A stretch of 64,000 bases of DNA. Origin: Deinandra increscens subsp. villosa. Its lineage: Eukaryota > Streptophyta > Magnoliopsida > Asterales > Asteraceae. The notes beneath the pieces were generated by a model, which made no database searches, was not told the origin of the DNA, and was given only the letters and a program-made list of their open reading frames with translations. Of the stretch, positions 21,306-31,311 are shown in pieces (position 1 is the stretch's first letter; every line of letters starts with the position of its first letter). Location of the stretch: positions 23,929,467-23,993,466 of the forward strand of contig JBCNJP010000023.1 in NCBI GenBank assembly GCA_039602395.1, written 5' to 3'. The position numbers and the translations under genes were made by a program.

Positions 21306-23119
21306 TGTGTTCGGAACGTACCTAAAAATAATAAAATATCGTAGACCTAAACCTAGACCTAGACACACCTAATTTTACCGAAACTCCTAAAACTAGACCG
21401 AACCTAAGGCAAGTGTACCTGTCGGTGGCAGTATAGCTACAGAAGACCGGATATCGAACCCTAAGGACACTAGATAGCTAGACTATAACCTAGGACTCTA
21501 TGAATGAGAAATTTGAGATTGATTTTTGGTTTCTTTGAATTAATTAACTAAATAAACTATCTACGACTTAACTACCAGCAACCGAAATCAGAAAACTCGA
21601 GAGAACGACCAGATGAGAGGAGAGCACTACCTAGACCTAGAATCCTATTTAACACTCGCAATTTCACTCGGCTATGGATAACTATGATGGAATCAGGATC
21701 TTAATGACAACTCTAAGAAAACCCTAGTGGACCCCAGACCATTTACCGGGTGTGACGCAGTAGGAAATCCTAAGAATCGAAGACGCATACTGATTGGTTA
21801 GGTCACCTCCCGGCTTGTTCCTAACGGATATTCTAGTACTCGAACAGACAGGTCACCTTCCAGCTTGTTCCTATCCCAGACACCTAACGATGAAAGGAGT
21901 AACTACTAACTTACAGAATTAACATGGAATAGCAGGTAAAATTAGAATTACTAGGGAATCCCTCTCCCGAGGCAATTTGACCTAAAACCCTAACAACCCC
22001 GACTACCCAATAGGTCTATCACCTCCCGGCTTGTCTAAACCTAGCAGCACACAAGAATCAAGATTTTCACCAATAGCCTAAACTATGATTAACTAACTTG
22101 CTAACCATATGAACTACCAACATAAAGTCATGCAATTGATTACCCAACCCAAACCGAAAGACATTCGCAGATTGAGCAGTTTCGATTACTAATTACGATC
22201 CTAATTCAAGCATTCATACGCGTTAATCTATAAATTAATACTCTTTTACAAGAATATCAACCAAACATATGAAATTCATAAACCGAATAAAACCACAAAT
22301 GTTAAATAATCATCATAACGGCCTAGATAGCACTAATTGCTTAGCCTAGAAACATAATCCAGTCAAGAACAGCAACAAAGTATGAAACTTGACAGAAAAA
22401 CATGGTTCTAAAATAAATACCAAAGAAATCAAAAGAAAGATTGAAACCCGACACGCGATTTAGAACCGAATGCTTGATCTCTAGCCTTCGAATTGACCTC
22501 CTTGCTGTTCCTTGTAGCCTCTTTGCTTCAAAACTCCCTTCTGCCGTCTGGATCTTTTATTATAAGCGTAGGGTTTTTATTTTTTTTCTTCCCTTCACGT
22601 GCAAGTCACCCCCTTCAATTCCAATTGCCCTTCTTTTTTTTTCTTTTAATTGCTACCGTCAAATCCAAATATCATCCCGTACCTCTCGCAATTCAAACCG
22701 ACTTCCCCCGACTTTTGTTTCTGTTCCTTTCTCGGCCTTAATAATTAATTGGTATGGATTTTCATATAATTACAATTTAGCCCCTTGATCTTTCAAAAAT
22801 TCCAGGCCGACCCTCTATCTTTCATAATTAACACTTTAACACTTCAGCTTCAATGTAATATCACACCATCCCCTTGAACAATTATATCAACCTAACAACA
22901 ATCATAATAAACCATTTTGAGCACATTTGAATCACAATTACCTTAATTAAACACAAGACTCAAATATTTAATTAAACTCACCAAAATATACAAAAATGAC
23001 TCAACACCACATTAAGACTCAAATACTAAAAAAAATCGATAAAAACAAACAAAAATAACTCAAACTCGACTCAATTTATATACAAAATACACGGGAAAAC
23101 AGGATGTGTTTGCAACACA
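21306..23119 (-). repeat. 5' LTR of the Athila-PBS element
   Basis: The LTR copy next to the primer-binding site, 1,814 bp. It lies only 48 bp before the start codon of PB1-like gene 2, so any promoter of that gene has been replaced or displaced by LTR sequence. Confidence 0.85.
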
Positions 23120-23167
23120 TCAAAAATCTTCTGTCCTGTTCATCAAGAAAAAAACTTCGATCGATCA

Positions 23168-23798
23168 ATGGCTGCCTTTGGTAAACAATGGAGGATTAGG
23201 TGTGTTAATGAACCAGCACCCTACTACGGCAAGACTCCCCATAAGTGTATTTTCACTCAACAATGGCTGTACGTTTTTATTTTTAGGGTTTTATGTTTTT
23301 TAGTTACTTACTCTCTACTCTGCATTTGGGTTTTTTACAGGTGGTCAGAGGTTCACCCTCAAGGTCCATCACTGTGGCGATTTCCACCGGAAAACTGCCG
23401 GCCAAAATGTGTGGAAGGGAAAGGTAGATTATGTCGACTATGTCAACATTCGCACATTTTATTGTCATGATCTAGATCAAATGGTGCAATACCTAAACCA
23501 CACATCGATTGGCTATTTCCTCATTTACTGGAGGATCCCACCTCTGTCCATCAAATACGGGCTTGAGTACGCTGATTTCATCACTGGCGAAGTTGTAGGG
23601 GATATGAAACTTCATCTCCAGGGACCAGAGGGGGAGAGAGAGATGGATGTGTATTTAATCCGGAACATGGATTCCGCCTACACCTCCGAGTTGGGACCGA
23701 GATTGCCGCCTGGTCAAAAGTTGTTTCTTGATGACAGCAGCAGCAGAAGCAACAACTTCTTTGATGATGAAGACTATATGTCGGATGCTAGGTCTTAG
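23168..23798 (+). CDS. PB1-like domain protein 2 (predicted GC-AG intron)
   Basis: Predicted exons 23168-23228 and 23341-23798 give 172 residues. The intron is phase 1, as in PB1-like gene 1. It would use a GC donor (G|GCAAGA at 23229) and the acceptor TTTTTTACAG (23331-23340); the only nearby GT donor shifts the frame. After splicing, the protein continues with GQRFTLKVHHCGDF, a KGKVDYVDYVN block and CHDLDQMVQYLNH, the PB1-like pattern also seen in gene 1. A Ser/Asp-rich C-terminus follows. Gene 2 also shares its 3' flank with gene 1. Its upstream side abuts an LTR, so expression may be altered. The function is unknown and a transposon origin is possible. Confidence 0.65.
23229..23340 (+). 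other. Predicted GC-AG intron of PB1-like gene 2
   Basis: A 112-bp T-rich intron with a GCAAGA donor and a TTTTTTACAG acceptor. The choice rests on keeping the domain in frame and on the matching phase-1 GT-AG intron of gene 1. Transcript evidence would decide. Confidence 0.55.
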
Positions 23799-23848
23799 CT
23801 AGTTAGATAGATTTTTGTATAGGATCTGATGAAAATCTTTGTATAGAG

Positions 23849-23850
<2 letters not shown>

Positions 23851-23902
<52 letters not shown>
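23851..23902. repeat. (TA)n microsatellite
   Basis: About 26 uninterrupted TA dinucleotides, 3' of PB1-like gene 2. Confidence 0.95.
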
Positions 23903-23907
<5 letters not shown>

Positions 23908-24478
23908 GTTTTTGTTAACTCTTCCTCATGTTTTATTTTGGTTAACCCCATCAATTATATAGATAGATTTTATCTCAATCATTAAAGTTGATTTTATTCT
24001 AAATTTGATTGTTGCAAATAGATTTTATTGTGAACTGATGTGATTTTTATTTTATTGTGAACTGGTTAACCATCATGGAGAACTTTAGAGCTCTATTTTA
24101 GAAGTAAAATTTATCCTGTTTATAAATCATCTCATCCCACCATATCAAAATGCCAACATATACTAACATAACATATGAATATATACTTCATGTAAGATCA
24201 CACTTATTAGTAAAATGGAGTCTGCTATGATTCATTGAAAATGTGTATGTTATTATAATATAAGAAAACTGGTTAACCATCCTGAAGTACTTTAGAACTC
24301 TAGTTTATCCGGTTCATCCTGAAGAACTCTAGTTCATATTCTCTCAATCCTCATGAACTCTTCTTCCTGAGGAATTGTAGTTCATCCGGTTTTCTCTTCT
24401 TCCAATTTACTAAAGAAGTAAAATTTATCCTGTTTATAAATTATCTCATCCCACCATATCAAAATGCCAACATATATA
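23903..24478. repeat. 3' flank of PB1-like gene 2 with internal duplication
   Basis: GAAGTAAAATTTATCCTG and the following roughly 60 bp (ending ATGCCAACATAT) occur at about 24102-24165 and again at about 24413-24476. The second copy overlaps the block shared with the flank of gene 1 (16490-16680). No gene is seen. Confidence 0.6.
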
Positions 24479-24757
24479 CTAACATACCATATAGTTGGGA
24501 GTTCCCATTATGGTCATGATATCCATCTGATGCAATTTATCCCAATTATCCATTCTCAAATTCTGTTTCTTCCTTACTTCACCATTGCTCATGAAGAAGT
24601 AGTGCATGTTTTCACTCTCGTGTAATTCAATCCTTAGAATGCAAGGATGAGTGACATCAACATGTGGGTTAGGAGGATCTGAAGGTTCAGACTCTTCTTC
24701 AGATTCACTCACTACTATCTTCTTCCTCTTAGATACATAACCCTTTCTTGGAGCCAT
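24479..24757 (-). pseudogene. ORF fragment, transposon-type, unrecognised
   Basis: 92 codons on the minus strand starting MAPRKGYVSKRKK, basic at first and then acidic (SESEEESEPSD), without known domains. With the minus-strand ORFs up to 26160 it looks like one decayed coding region: same strand, similar composition, separated by frameshifts and stops at about 24760-25010. I suspect a 3' accessory ORF of a Sirevirus-like Copia, but no motif proves it. Confidence 0.35.
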
Positions 24758-25008
24758 GGTTTTCTTTCTTCCAGAAAAGGAAAGAGGAATGGGTGGTTTT
24801 TCTGGTGATTTGGGTGGAGATGAGGGTTTTCGTGGTTTGTTTAGGTGATCATGAGGATATGGAGATGGAAGAGTATGTTTAATTCTAGGTTGTGGTACAA
24901 AGGGTGTGAAGTTGTATGTTCTAAACTTTGGTGGAAGAGGCTTTAATGTTACAGGCTTAGGATTTTTTCTGGTCTACTAGTTCTAGCTGCAGGGTTTCTT
25001 CTGGGTTG

Positions 25009-26160
25009 TTATGAGGCTAGAGTTCTGTTCAGATCGGAAAATGCACCTGGTAATGAGGTAGCAGTGGATTGTGAGGCTGTGGTGGAGGGTTGAGATGATG
25101 AGAGATGAGGATCAGAGACAGTGTCAAACATTTCGTTGATAATGTTGATACTTGGCTTCTTTTGCTGAGTAGTTTGCACAGGAGCTTTACTCTTCTTTTC
25201 TTTGAGGTAGCTGAGACCTTCAGGATGTAAGGAGTCAAACAGAGCATGCATACCTGGTGCCCTTTTCACACCAGTAACTCTTTCCTTTTCAATTTGGCTC
25301 TTCCTGATAGCATCATAGTCGTTTCTCAGCCTTGGCAATTTGCAAGAGTTGATTTTTTTTGGGTCCTCCATCATGATTTCCTTGAAGTACCATTTATGAA
25401 TCAGGAAGTCATCCTCCTCAGATAGAGTTTGATATCTAGTACCTTGCTTCTCTTGTTGATCCTGTTCTAAAGAGTTATCAACAAATCTCTTTACATTCAT
25501 CTCCTTGGCTTGATCAGCTTGGATGACTAGGATCATGTACATCCATTTGATCAAGTCTTCACCCTTCATCTCATCAACCCATGCATCAGTGAAACACTCC
25601 TTGCTTCTGAGCATCACACTGAACTGAGCTAGGAAAACCCTGTTATCTTCATTCTTCTTCATATGAATTTTCCTATACTCATTTCCCAAGACCCTTCTGT
25701 ACTTGTCAACTTTGTCTGAAAGACCTTGCTCTTCAGCTTTGGCAATTCTTTCTTCTATGTACAGATCAGATCTTCTCCTTGCTGCATTGATAAAGAACAT
25801 CAGGTCTGCATTGTTGATGACATACTCATAAATAACTCCTTCTATGAGTAGTCATTTCTGTTCTTCAAACTCTGCACTTTCCTTCTGTTCTTGAAATTTC
25901 TTTTGTATCTCAGCATTCTCCTTTTCCAATTGATCAATCAGAGCCTTTGTTGCAGGATCCATGTCTTCTTTCTTGCCTCCTGTGCTCTGATCATCATTCT
26001 CCTTTTCCAATTGATCAATCAGAGCCTTTGTTGCAGGATCCATGTCTTCTTTCTGGCCTCATGTGCTCTGATCATCATTCTCCATGTCAGTGAAACCAGA
26101 GATGGTTCTCTCACTGAGAGAATCATCATCGGCAAGCTTTGGAGATTCATGAAGTGAAGA
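25009..26160 (-). pseudogene. Decayed coiled-coil ORF of transposon type with in-frame duplication
   Basis: The minus strand reads from about 26160 down through acidic text (SERTISGFTDMEND), two copies of MDPATKALIDQLEKEN, a stop near 25850, and then a 263-codon ORF (25009-25800). The latter is Lys/Glu-rich with helical character (YIEERIAKAEEQGLSDKVDKYRR) and a Ser/Thr-rich tail. No enzymatic motif is present. The coding stretch ends at the junction with the Gypsy integrase fragment at about 26165. The family is not recognised; a Copia-associated accessory ORF or gag-like protein is the likeliest class. Confidence 0.4.
25914..26075. repeat. Two tandem copies of an 81-bp unit
   Basis: Copies 25914-25994 and 25995-26075 are nearly identical. 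The unit of 81 bp is 27 codons, so the duplication keeps the minus-strand frame and repeats a charged helical segment. Confidence 0.9.
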
Positions 26161-26165
26161 TCATC

Positions 26166-26675
26166 CTCCACTATGGGTGAAGTTGTATAAGCTTGTGATG
26201 ACACCAAATCTCATGAACCAGATGCGTGAAGCACAACTAATCGCACTGAAAGAAGAATATGTAAAGAAAGAAAGAATGGCTGGTCAAATAGAAAGTTTAG
26301 AAGAGAACAGTTATGGGGTCAAGACAAGGTTTGGACGCATATGGATATCGTTGGGTGGTGAGATCAGAAGTCGAATATTAGAACAGGTGCACAAGTCACG
26401 CTACTCTATTAATCCAGATGCCATAAAAATGTACCAGGATCTAAAGAAAGATTATTTGTGGCATGACTTGAAGTTCAATGTGATGCAATATGTGACAAGT
26501 GTTTGACTTGTGCGATGGTAAAGGCTGAACACCAAAAGCCTTATGGCAAGCTTCAGCCATTGGATATACCACAGTGGAAATGGGAGCACGTTACAATGGA
26601 TTTTATAACTAAGCTACCCCGGACAACTAAAGGATATGATACTATTTGGTTGGTGGTAGATGGATTGACAAAAAG
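26166..26675 (+). pseudogene. Gypsy (Ty3) integrase fragment, left part
   Basis: The plus-strand frames (with a frameshift near 26500) carry the HHCC zinc-binding region (HKSRYSINPDAIKMYQDLKK, then C..C near 26505-26520) and the start of the catalytic core (WEHVTMDFITKLP, DGLTKS). The sequence stops in the middle of the core, where a Copia LTR begins at 26676, and resumes at 50146. The upstream RNase H, RT, protease and gag are missing. Confidence 0.8.
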
Positions 26676-27000
26676 TGTCTAGTTCTAGGTCTGTTTGTGT
26701 AATTGAGACTTTTGTGTATTCTGGTCTCAGCGGACCAGAGGCGGACCAGATGGTACGCCGGACCATCTGGTACGCTGGTTAGTTGGTCCGCTAGACAGAT
26801 TTTGTATAAATAGTTTAACTCGTTTAGAGAGAGTTAGTTGTTGAGGTTGTGAGCTTTTAACTGTGTGTTTCTCAGTGTGTAACCTGTAAACTCTCTCTAA
26901 GTGTTTGAGCTTTGAAATCTATAAACGAAACGTTTATTTACATTGTTGTTACCGAATTCGATCACATCATGCACTAGCAAGATCGTACGCATCATTTACA
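26676..27000 (+). repeat. 5' LTR of the Copia element
   Basis: 325 bp, starting TGTCTAG and ending TTTACA. It carries two copies of a 17-bp GGACCAGATGGTACGCC-type unit (about 26738-26776) and a TATA box TATAAATA (26805-26812). The 3' LTR differs mainly by having five copies of the unit. Confidence 0.9.
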
Positions 27001-27002
27001 AG

Positions 27003-27014
27003 TGGTATCAGAGC
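27003..27014 (+). other. Primer-binding site (initiator tRNA-Met)
   Basis: TGGTATCAGAGC lies two bases after the 5' LTR and is complementary to the 3' end of plant initiator tRNA-Met. It is the standard Copia primer site. Confidence 0.95.
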
Positions 27015-27221
27015 GGGTTTGCTCGATTGCAGTGGTTTACAGATCGATTTTTGGGTTTTAGAGAGAAAACCACCGTTTGTGGTAAGAATTTCGTCAATTC
27101 GTCGCATTTTCACATCAATTCAGTATGGTTTTTACGTTCAAAATGCTCCTGGATCGTTTTGGTTGAGTTATGTATTGATTACAAGCTAATACAACCAAAA
27201 ATAGTAAAAATTGTTCGAGTT

Positions 27222-27560
27222 TACATTGGTCCGATGTTGGTCCGGTGGTGGTACGGCTCAAGAACAACTGGTCCGCACGTCTATCTTCATAGGAAAAGTG
27301 GTCCGCTGATTGTGGTCGGGCAGGAAATCTTCATAGTTTGGTCCGTAGTCAGTTTACTTTGGTCCGCGGCGGTTTCAGCGTACCAGATTGGTCCGTGAGT
27401 TGTAATTCCAGCGTACCAGTTGGTCCGCTCATAATCTGGTCCGGAAGTCATTTTAGTTTAGATTTGGTCCAGTAATAGCATTTTGGTCCGTTGGTTTGAA
27501 TTTGGTCCAGAGATCGATAGTTTGGTCCGGGGTTGGTTATTTTGGTCCGCTTGAACAGTT
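27222..27560 (+). promoter_or_regulatory. Leader cluster of TGGTCCG motifs
   Basis: In about 340 bp of untranslated leader I count 14 TGGTCC words, mostly TTGGTCCG, spaced about 15-40 bp apart with otherwise unrelated sequence between. The complementary CGGACCA word forms the 17-bp units of the LTRs and recurs at 45795-45860 and 46270-46440. Sireviruses are known for short repeated palindrome-like motifs in non-coding regions. The function here (binding site or RNA packaging) is inferred, not shown. Confidence 0.7.
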
Positions 27561-27595
27561 TTGAATAACAAATCATGGATCCGTTCCAGGCTTTT

Positions 27596-29284
27596 TGTGA
27601 CATCCGAAAATTTCAAGGTTTACTTCCGTTAGACAATTTCCGTTAGTTACGTTATAAGTGTTAACTTAGTAACTAATGCTTAACTAGGCCGAATACGTCC
27701 ACGACCTTTGGTTGATCACCGAACCCGTCCATATGTGTTTATTTATTGAATTGCCTCTATGAGGAAGTATGTGCAACATGTTTGTTAATTAATTGTGTAA
27801 TTTTGTGAAATTCATGAACCGTGCTTATCTTGCTTAGAATGTAAATTGGTCACTTTTGGTTTCCAGCGAAACTACCGGGCGAAACTATAGTGTCGCCCGG
27901 CTAGCTTAACCTTTGACTTACAGAGCCAGTTTCGCTTGGCCAGCGAAACTGCCAGCGAAACTAGCCCCTGATATATATAATTAATAAAACCCTAGTTTCT
28001 CCCCATTTGCATCATTTCACACAAAACACACACCACTCTCATCTGCTCACTCGAGATTTCTGGTCAGTCGAGAAAACCATCATGGAACCATCATCTCATC
28101 TCATCCATTCAGGCCCTAGATCGAATCGTCTTCGATAAGCAAACAATACTTGGATTTCTTAGAAAGTGTAGCAGTGCAACCAAAGGTGAGTGTCACTAAC
28201 CCATTTACCGTGAACCCGGTTGGGTCACACTGAATAACTTAATGGAAAACAATGCTGACAACCTTAAGAGTGCTATGCACCTCTCGGATGAACTTAAAAA
28301 CTTAGGAGTGCTCGGCACCCACTTGATGAACTTGAAGTGTTTTATGGGAGACACTTGTGAAATACTTAAATAACTATTTCTAAAACGAAACTGGAAATAT
28401 TTTCGGGATTCATTAGAACCCAAAAGAAAACCGTTTCAATATGGCTAGTGCAGGTTAAAGTCTAAACCACATGATATCACATGATTTCTAAGGATTGCCT
28501 TATAACTGAAAAAGTCCTCAACTAAATTGTACCATTAATTGTAAAGCGAGGGGATGTTGGGTAGATCTACTGGCGTTTGACAAACTCCGCCCCGTGGCAC
28601 GGGGAGTGCACGGAGGTACAATATCAGCCTATCTGACCGTGATCCCGAGAGGACACGGGGGAGGCAAATCCGCGATGACGTAGGTCCGCAAAACATGATG
28701 GCACTGCCACTACAATATTAGTCAGCTTTGGTACAAACTTCCTTAGTGCATGGAACAACGGATTAGCTACCCGTGATATCGGTTGAGCACTTTAACTATA
28801 CAAAACTAGTTCATACCCGATAACGTATGTTACGGACATTAGTATTTCTAAACCACGTTAGTATGATTTTGGACATTACAGAGCATTGCTTTTCACAAAT
28901 AAATATTACTTAAGTATATGTTGATACGTTTATGATTATGAGACCGGGCCACTGCGTGACAAGCCCACTGTGAACTCACCAACCGTTAGGTTGACACTTG
29001 CGTGGTTTAAACTTTTGCAGATCGCTGAGGAGTATTCGGAGCGGGTTGGCATGGCACACGAAGACTTTTATTTTGGTTAAACTTAATTGGGAATTTAAAA
29101 CACTGATTTGTAAAGCACGTGGTTAGTGCTAAGACAATATATTTTCCGCTGCGTATTTGGAGACTTTATTTTATGATAAATATTTAGACTTACCCTGATT
29201 CGTTTAGTATTTGTAACTAATGGTTGTGGTCCTGGTTTGCTCGCACCCCTTAACGGTATAAACTCCGTTAGTGGGTATTTGGGG
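27596..29284 (+). repeat. Left LTR of the Tekay-type element (3' end deleted)
   Basis: About 1.69 kb. It matches 31312-about 33000 but lacks the terminal GTGTGACA. The deletion joins it to pol. Confidence 0.9.
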
Positions 29285-29286
29285 TT

Positions 29287-31152
29287 GACGACTTTGTAGT
29301 TTACTGTGATGCATCCATCCAAGGACTCGGTTGCGTGTTGATGCAACGAGACAAAGTGATTGCCTACGGGTCCAGGCAACTGAAGGATACAGAGAAGAAT
29401 TATACGACGCATGATTTGGAATTGGGAGCCGTTGTGTTTGCACTCAAAATTTGGAGACATTACCTCTACGGAACAAAGTGCACGATATTTACCAACCACA
29501 AGAGCTTACAGCACATCTTTGAACAGAAGGACCTCAATATGCGACAACGACGGTGGGTCGAGCTACTGAATGACTATGACTTAGCGATTAAATATCACCC
29601 GGGAAAATCCAATGTCGTGGCTGATGCCTTAAGCCGAAAGGAGTATGAAAAGCCTCGACAAGTACGAGCGCTGCAACTTACCATTCACACGGGATTGCCG
29701 GATCGGATCCGCGATGCCCAACGAGAAGCTCTAAAGGAAGAAAACTTCGCAGCTGAAGCACTGCGTGGTGTAGATGGGAACTCTGAGGTTAAGTCCGACG
29801 GACTCAGATATTACAATGACAGAATTTGGGTTCCTTTACTTGGAAATCTTCGTGAGCTCGTGATGGACGAGGCTCACAAGTCAAGGTATTTGGTGCACCC
29901 TGGATCGGATAAAATGTACCAAGATTTGAAGAACTTGTATTGGTGGCCGAACATGAAAGCCGACATTGCGCGATATGTGGCTAAGTGTTTAACGTGCTCA
30001 AGAGTGAAGATCGAGTACCAAAAGCCTTCTGGGCTGTTACAGCAACCAGAGATCCCAGAATGGAAATGGGAGGATATCTCCATGGATTTCGTAACGGGAC
30101 TACCACATCGATCGAATCGACCGGATGCGATTTGGGTTATCATTGATCGATTAACCAAATCTGCACACTTTATTCCTATGAGGGAGAATGACAATATGGA
30201 TAAGTTAACGAAGCTGTATATCGACCGAATGGTGGCACGTCATGGAGTGCCTAAGACTATTATCTCAGATCGAGATCCCCGATTTACTTCCCAACTGTGG
30301 CAATCTATGCAAGAAGCATTGGGAACCAGACTGGATATGAGTACAGCTTATCACCCACAGACTGATGGTCAGACAGAACGAACTATTCAGACTTTAGAAG
30401 ACATGCTCCGAGCTTGCGTTCTCGACTTCGGTAAAGACTGGGAGGCTCACCTTCCGTTGGTGGAGTTCTCCTACAACAACAGCTATCATACGAGCATTGG
30501 TGCAGCACCTTTTGAAGCCCTTTATGGCAGAAAATGTAGATCGCCCGTGTGTTGGGCCGAAACAGGTGAGAAAGGACTCACCGGACCGGAAATCATTCAT
30601 GATACGACTGAACGAATTATTCAAATCAGAAAACGGATAGCCGCAGCACGTGACAGACAAAAGAGCTATGCCGACAAACGCCGTAAGCCTTTGAAGTTCG
30701 AAGTAGGCGATAAGGTACTATTGAAGGTATCTCCCTGGAAAGGAGTGATACGCTTCGGAAAGCGTGGAAAGTTGAATCCTCGCTATATCGGTCCATTTGA
30801 AATCATTGGGGAAGTAGGCCCGGTGGCCTATCGATTACGACTCCCTGCCGAACTCGATGGAGTTCACAACGTGTTTCACGTCTCGAACCTAAAGAAATGT
30901 CTGGCTGAAGACATCGAAATAATTCCTTTGGAGGAATTGGAAATTGATGAACATTTGAGATTTATTGAGCAACCGGTAGAAATCATGGGACGCGAGGAGA
31001 AAGCCCTCAAACGTAGCAAGATTCCGATCGTCAAGGTTCGATGGAACTCAAAGCGTGGACCTGAATATACTTGGGAACGAGAGGATCAGATGAAGAAAAA
31101 GTATCCTCACTTGTTCGGGCAAACGTCCACGGAAACTCAAGGTATGATTTAA
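29287..31152 (+). CDS. Gypsy pol remnant: RNase H, integrase, chromodomain
   Basis: One open frame of about 620 codons from 29287 with no start codon at its true beginning (first Met at 29335). It starts inside RNase H (YCDAS, then ALKIWRHYLYG, NVVADALSRK). Integrase follows, with an HHCC zinc region (HKSRYLVHPGSDKMYQ, CLTCSRVK) and catalytic residues in MDFVTGLP, SDRDPRFTS and a GQTERTIQ block. The C-terminus has the GPFEIIGEVG region and a chromodomain-like end (VKVRWNSKRGPEYTWERE, KYPHLF). This combination is that of the Tekay/Del chromovirus clade, whose chromodomain directs integration to heterochromatin. RT and protease are missing, so it cannot replicate alone. Confidence 0.9.
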   Translation, partial: DDFVVYCDASIQGLGCVLMQRDKVIAYGSRQLKDTEKNYTTHDLELGAVVFALKIWRHYLYGTKCTIFTNHKSLQHIFEQKDLNMRQRRWVELLNDYDLAIKYHPGKSNVVADALSRKEYEKPRQVRALQLTIHTGLPDRIRDAQREALKEENFAAEALRGVDGNSEVKSDGLRYYNDRIWVPLLGNLRELVMDEAHKSRYLVHPGSDKMYQDLKNLYWWPNMKADIARYVAKCLTCSRVKIEYQKPSGLLQQPEIPEWKWEDISMDFVTGLPHRSNRPDAIWVIIDRLTKSAHFIPMRENDNMDKLTKLYIDRMVARHGVPKTIISDRDPRFTSQLWQSMQEALGTRLDMSTAYHPQTDGQTERTIQTLEDMLRACVLDFGKDWEAHLPLVEFSYNNSYHTSIGAAPFEALYGRKCRSPVCWAETGEKGLTGPEIIHDTTERIIQIRKRIAAARDRQKSYADKRRKPLKFEVGDKVLLKVSPWKGVIRFGKRGKLNPRYIGPFEIIGEVGPVAYRLRLPAELDGVHNVFHVSNLKKCLAEDIEIIPLEELEIDEHLRFIEQPVEIMGREEKALKRSKIPIVKVRWNSKRGPEYTWEREDQMKKKYPHLFGQTSTETQGMI

Positions 31153-31311
31153 TTTTGGGGACCAAAATTCCTTTAACAGGAGGAGGATGTGGCGACCCTA
31201 AAACTTTTGCTTTCTTTCCCCAGCAACAACAACAACAACGACAGCCGAGGCTGCGGACGCCACAACCCAAGAATAATTTTCGGGACGAAAATTCCAATTT
31301 CAAGGGGATGA
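31153..31311 (+). other. 3' untranslated end and polypurine tract of the Tekay-type element
   Basis: It contains CAAGGGGATGA immediately before the right LTR, the polypurine tract. A second, similar AGGAGGAGGATGTGGCGACC stretch about 130 bp earlier looks like another polypurine tract plus LTR start of a related family, possibly a duplication or recombination scar. Confidence 0.6.

Larger units (their letters stand above)
17026..23119 (-). mobile_element. Non-autonomous LTR retrotransposon with Athila-type PBS
   Basis: Two direct repeats of about 1.8 kb (17026-18835 and 21306-23119) begin TGTGTTCGG and end GCAACACA. By eye they differ at only about 16 positions, so the insertion is recent. 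Next to the right copy, 21279-21296 read on the minus strand gives TGGCGCCGTTGCCGGGGA, complementary to the 3' end of tRNA-Asp and the usual Athila-group primer-binding site. This fixes the minus orientation. The internal part is only about 2.5 kb and lacks protease, reverse transcriptase and integrase; it holds one 203-codon ORF. No 5-bp target duplication is visible (CTAGA on one side, TCAAA on the other). Confidence 0.85.

Noticed and set aside
28205..28423. Minus-strand 72-codon ORF in the Tekay LTR (also 31921-32139)
   Set aside because: Repeated in both LTR copies and without coding character; an LTR shadow.
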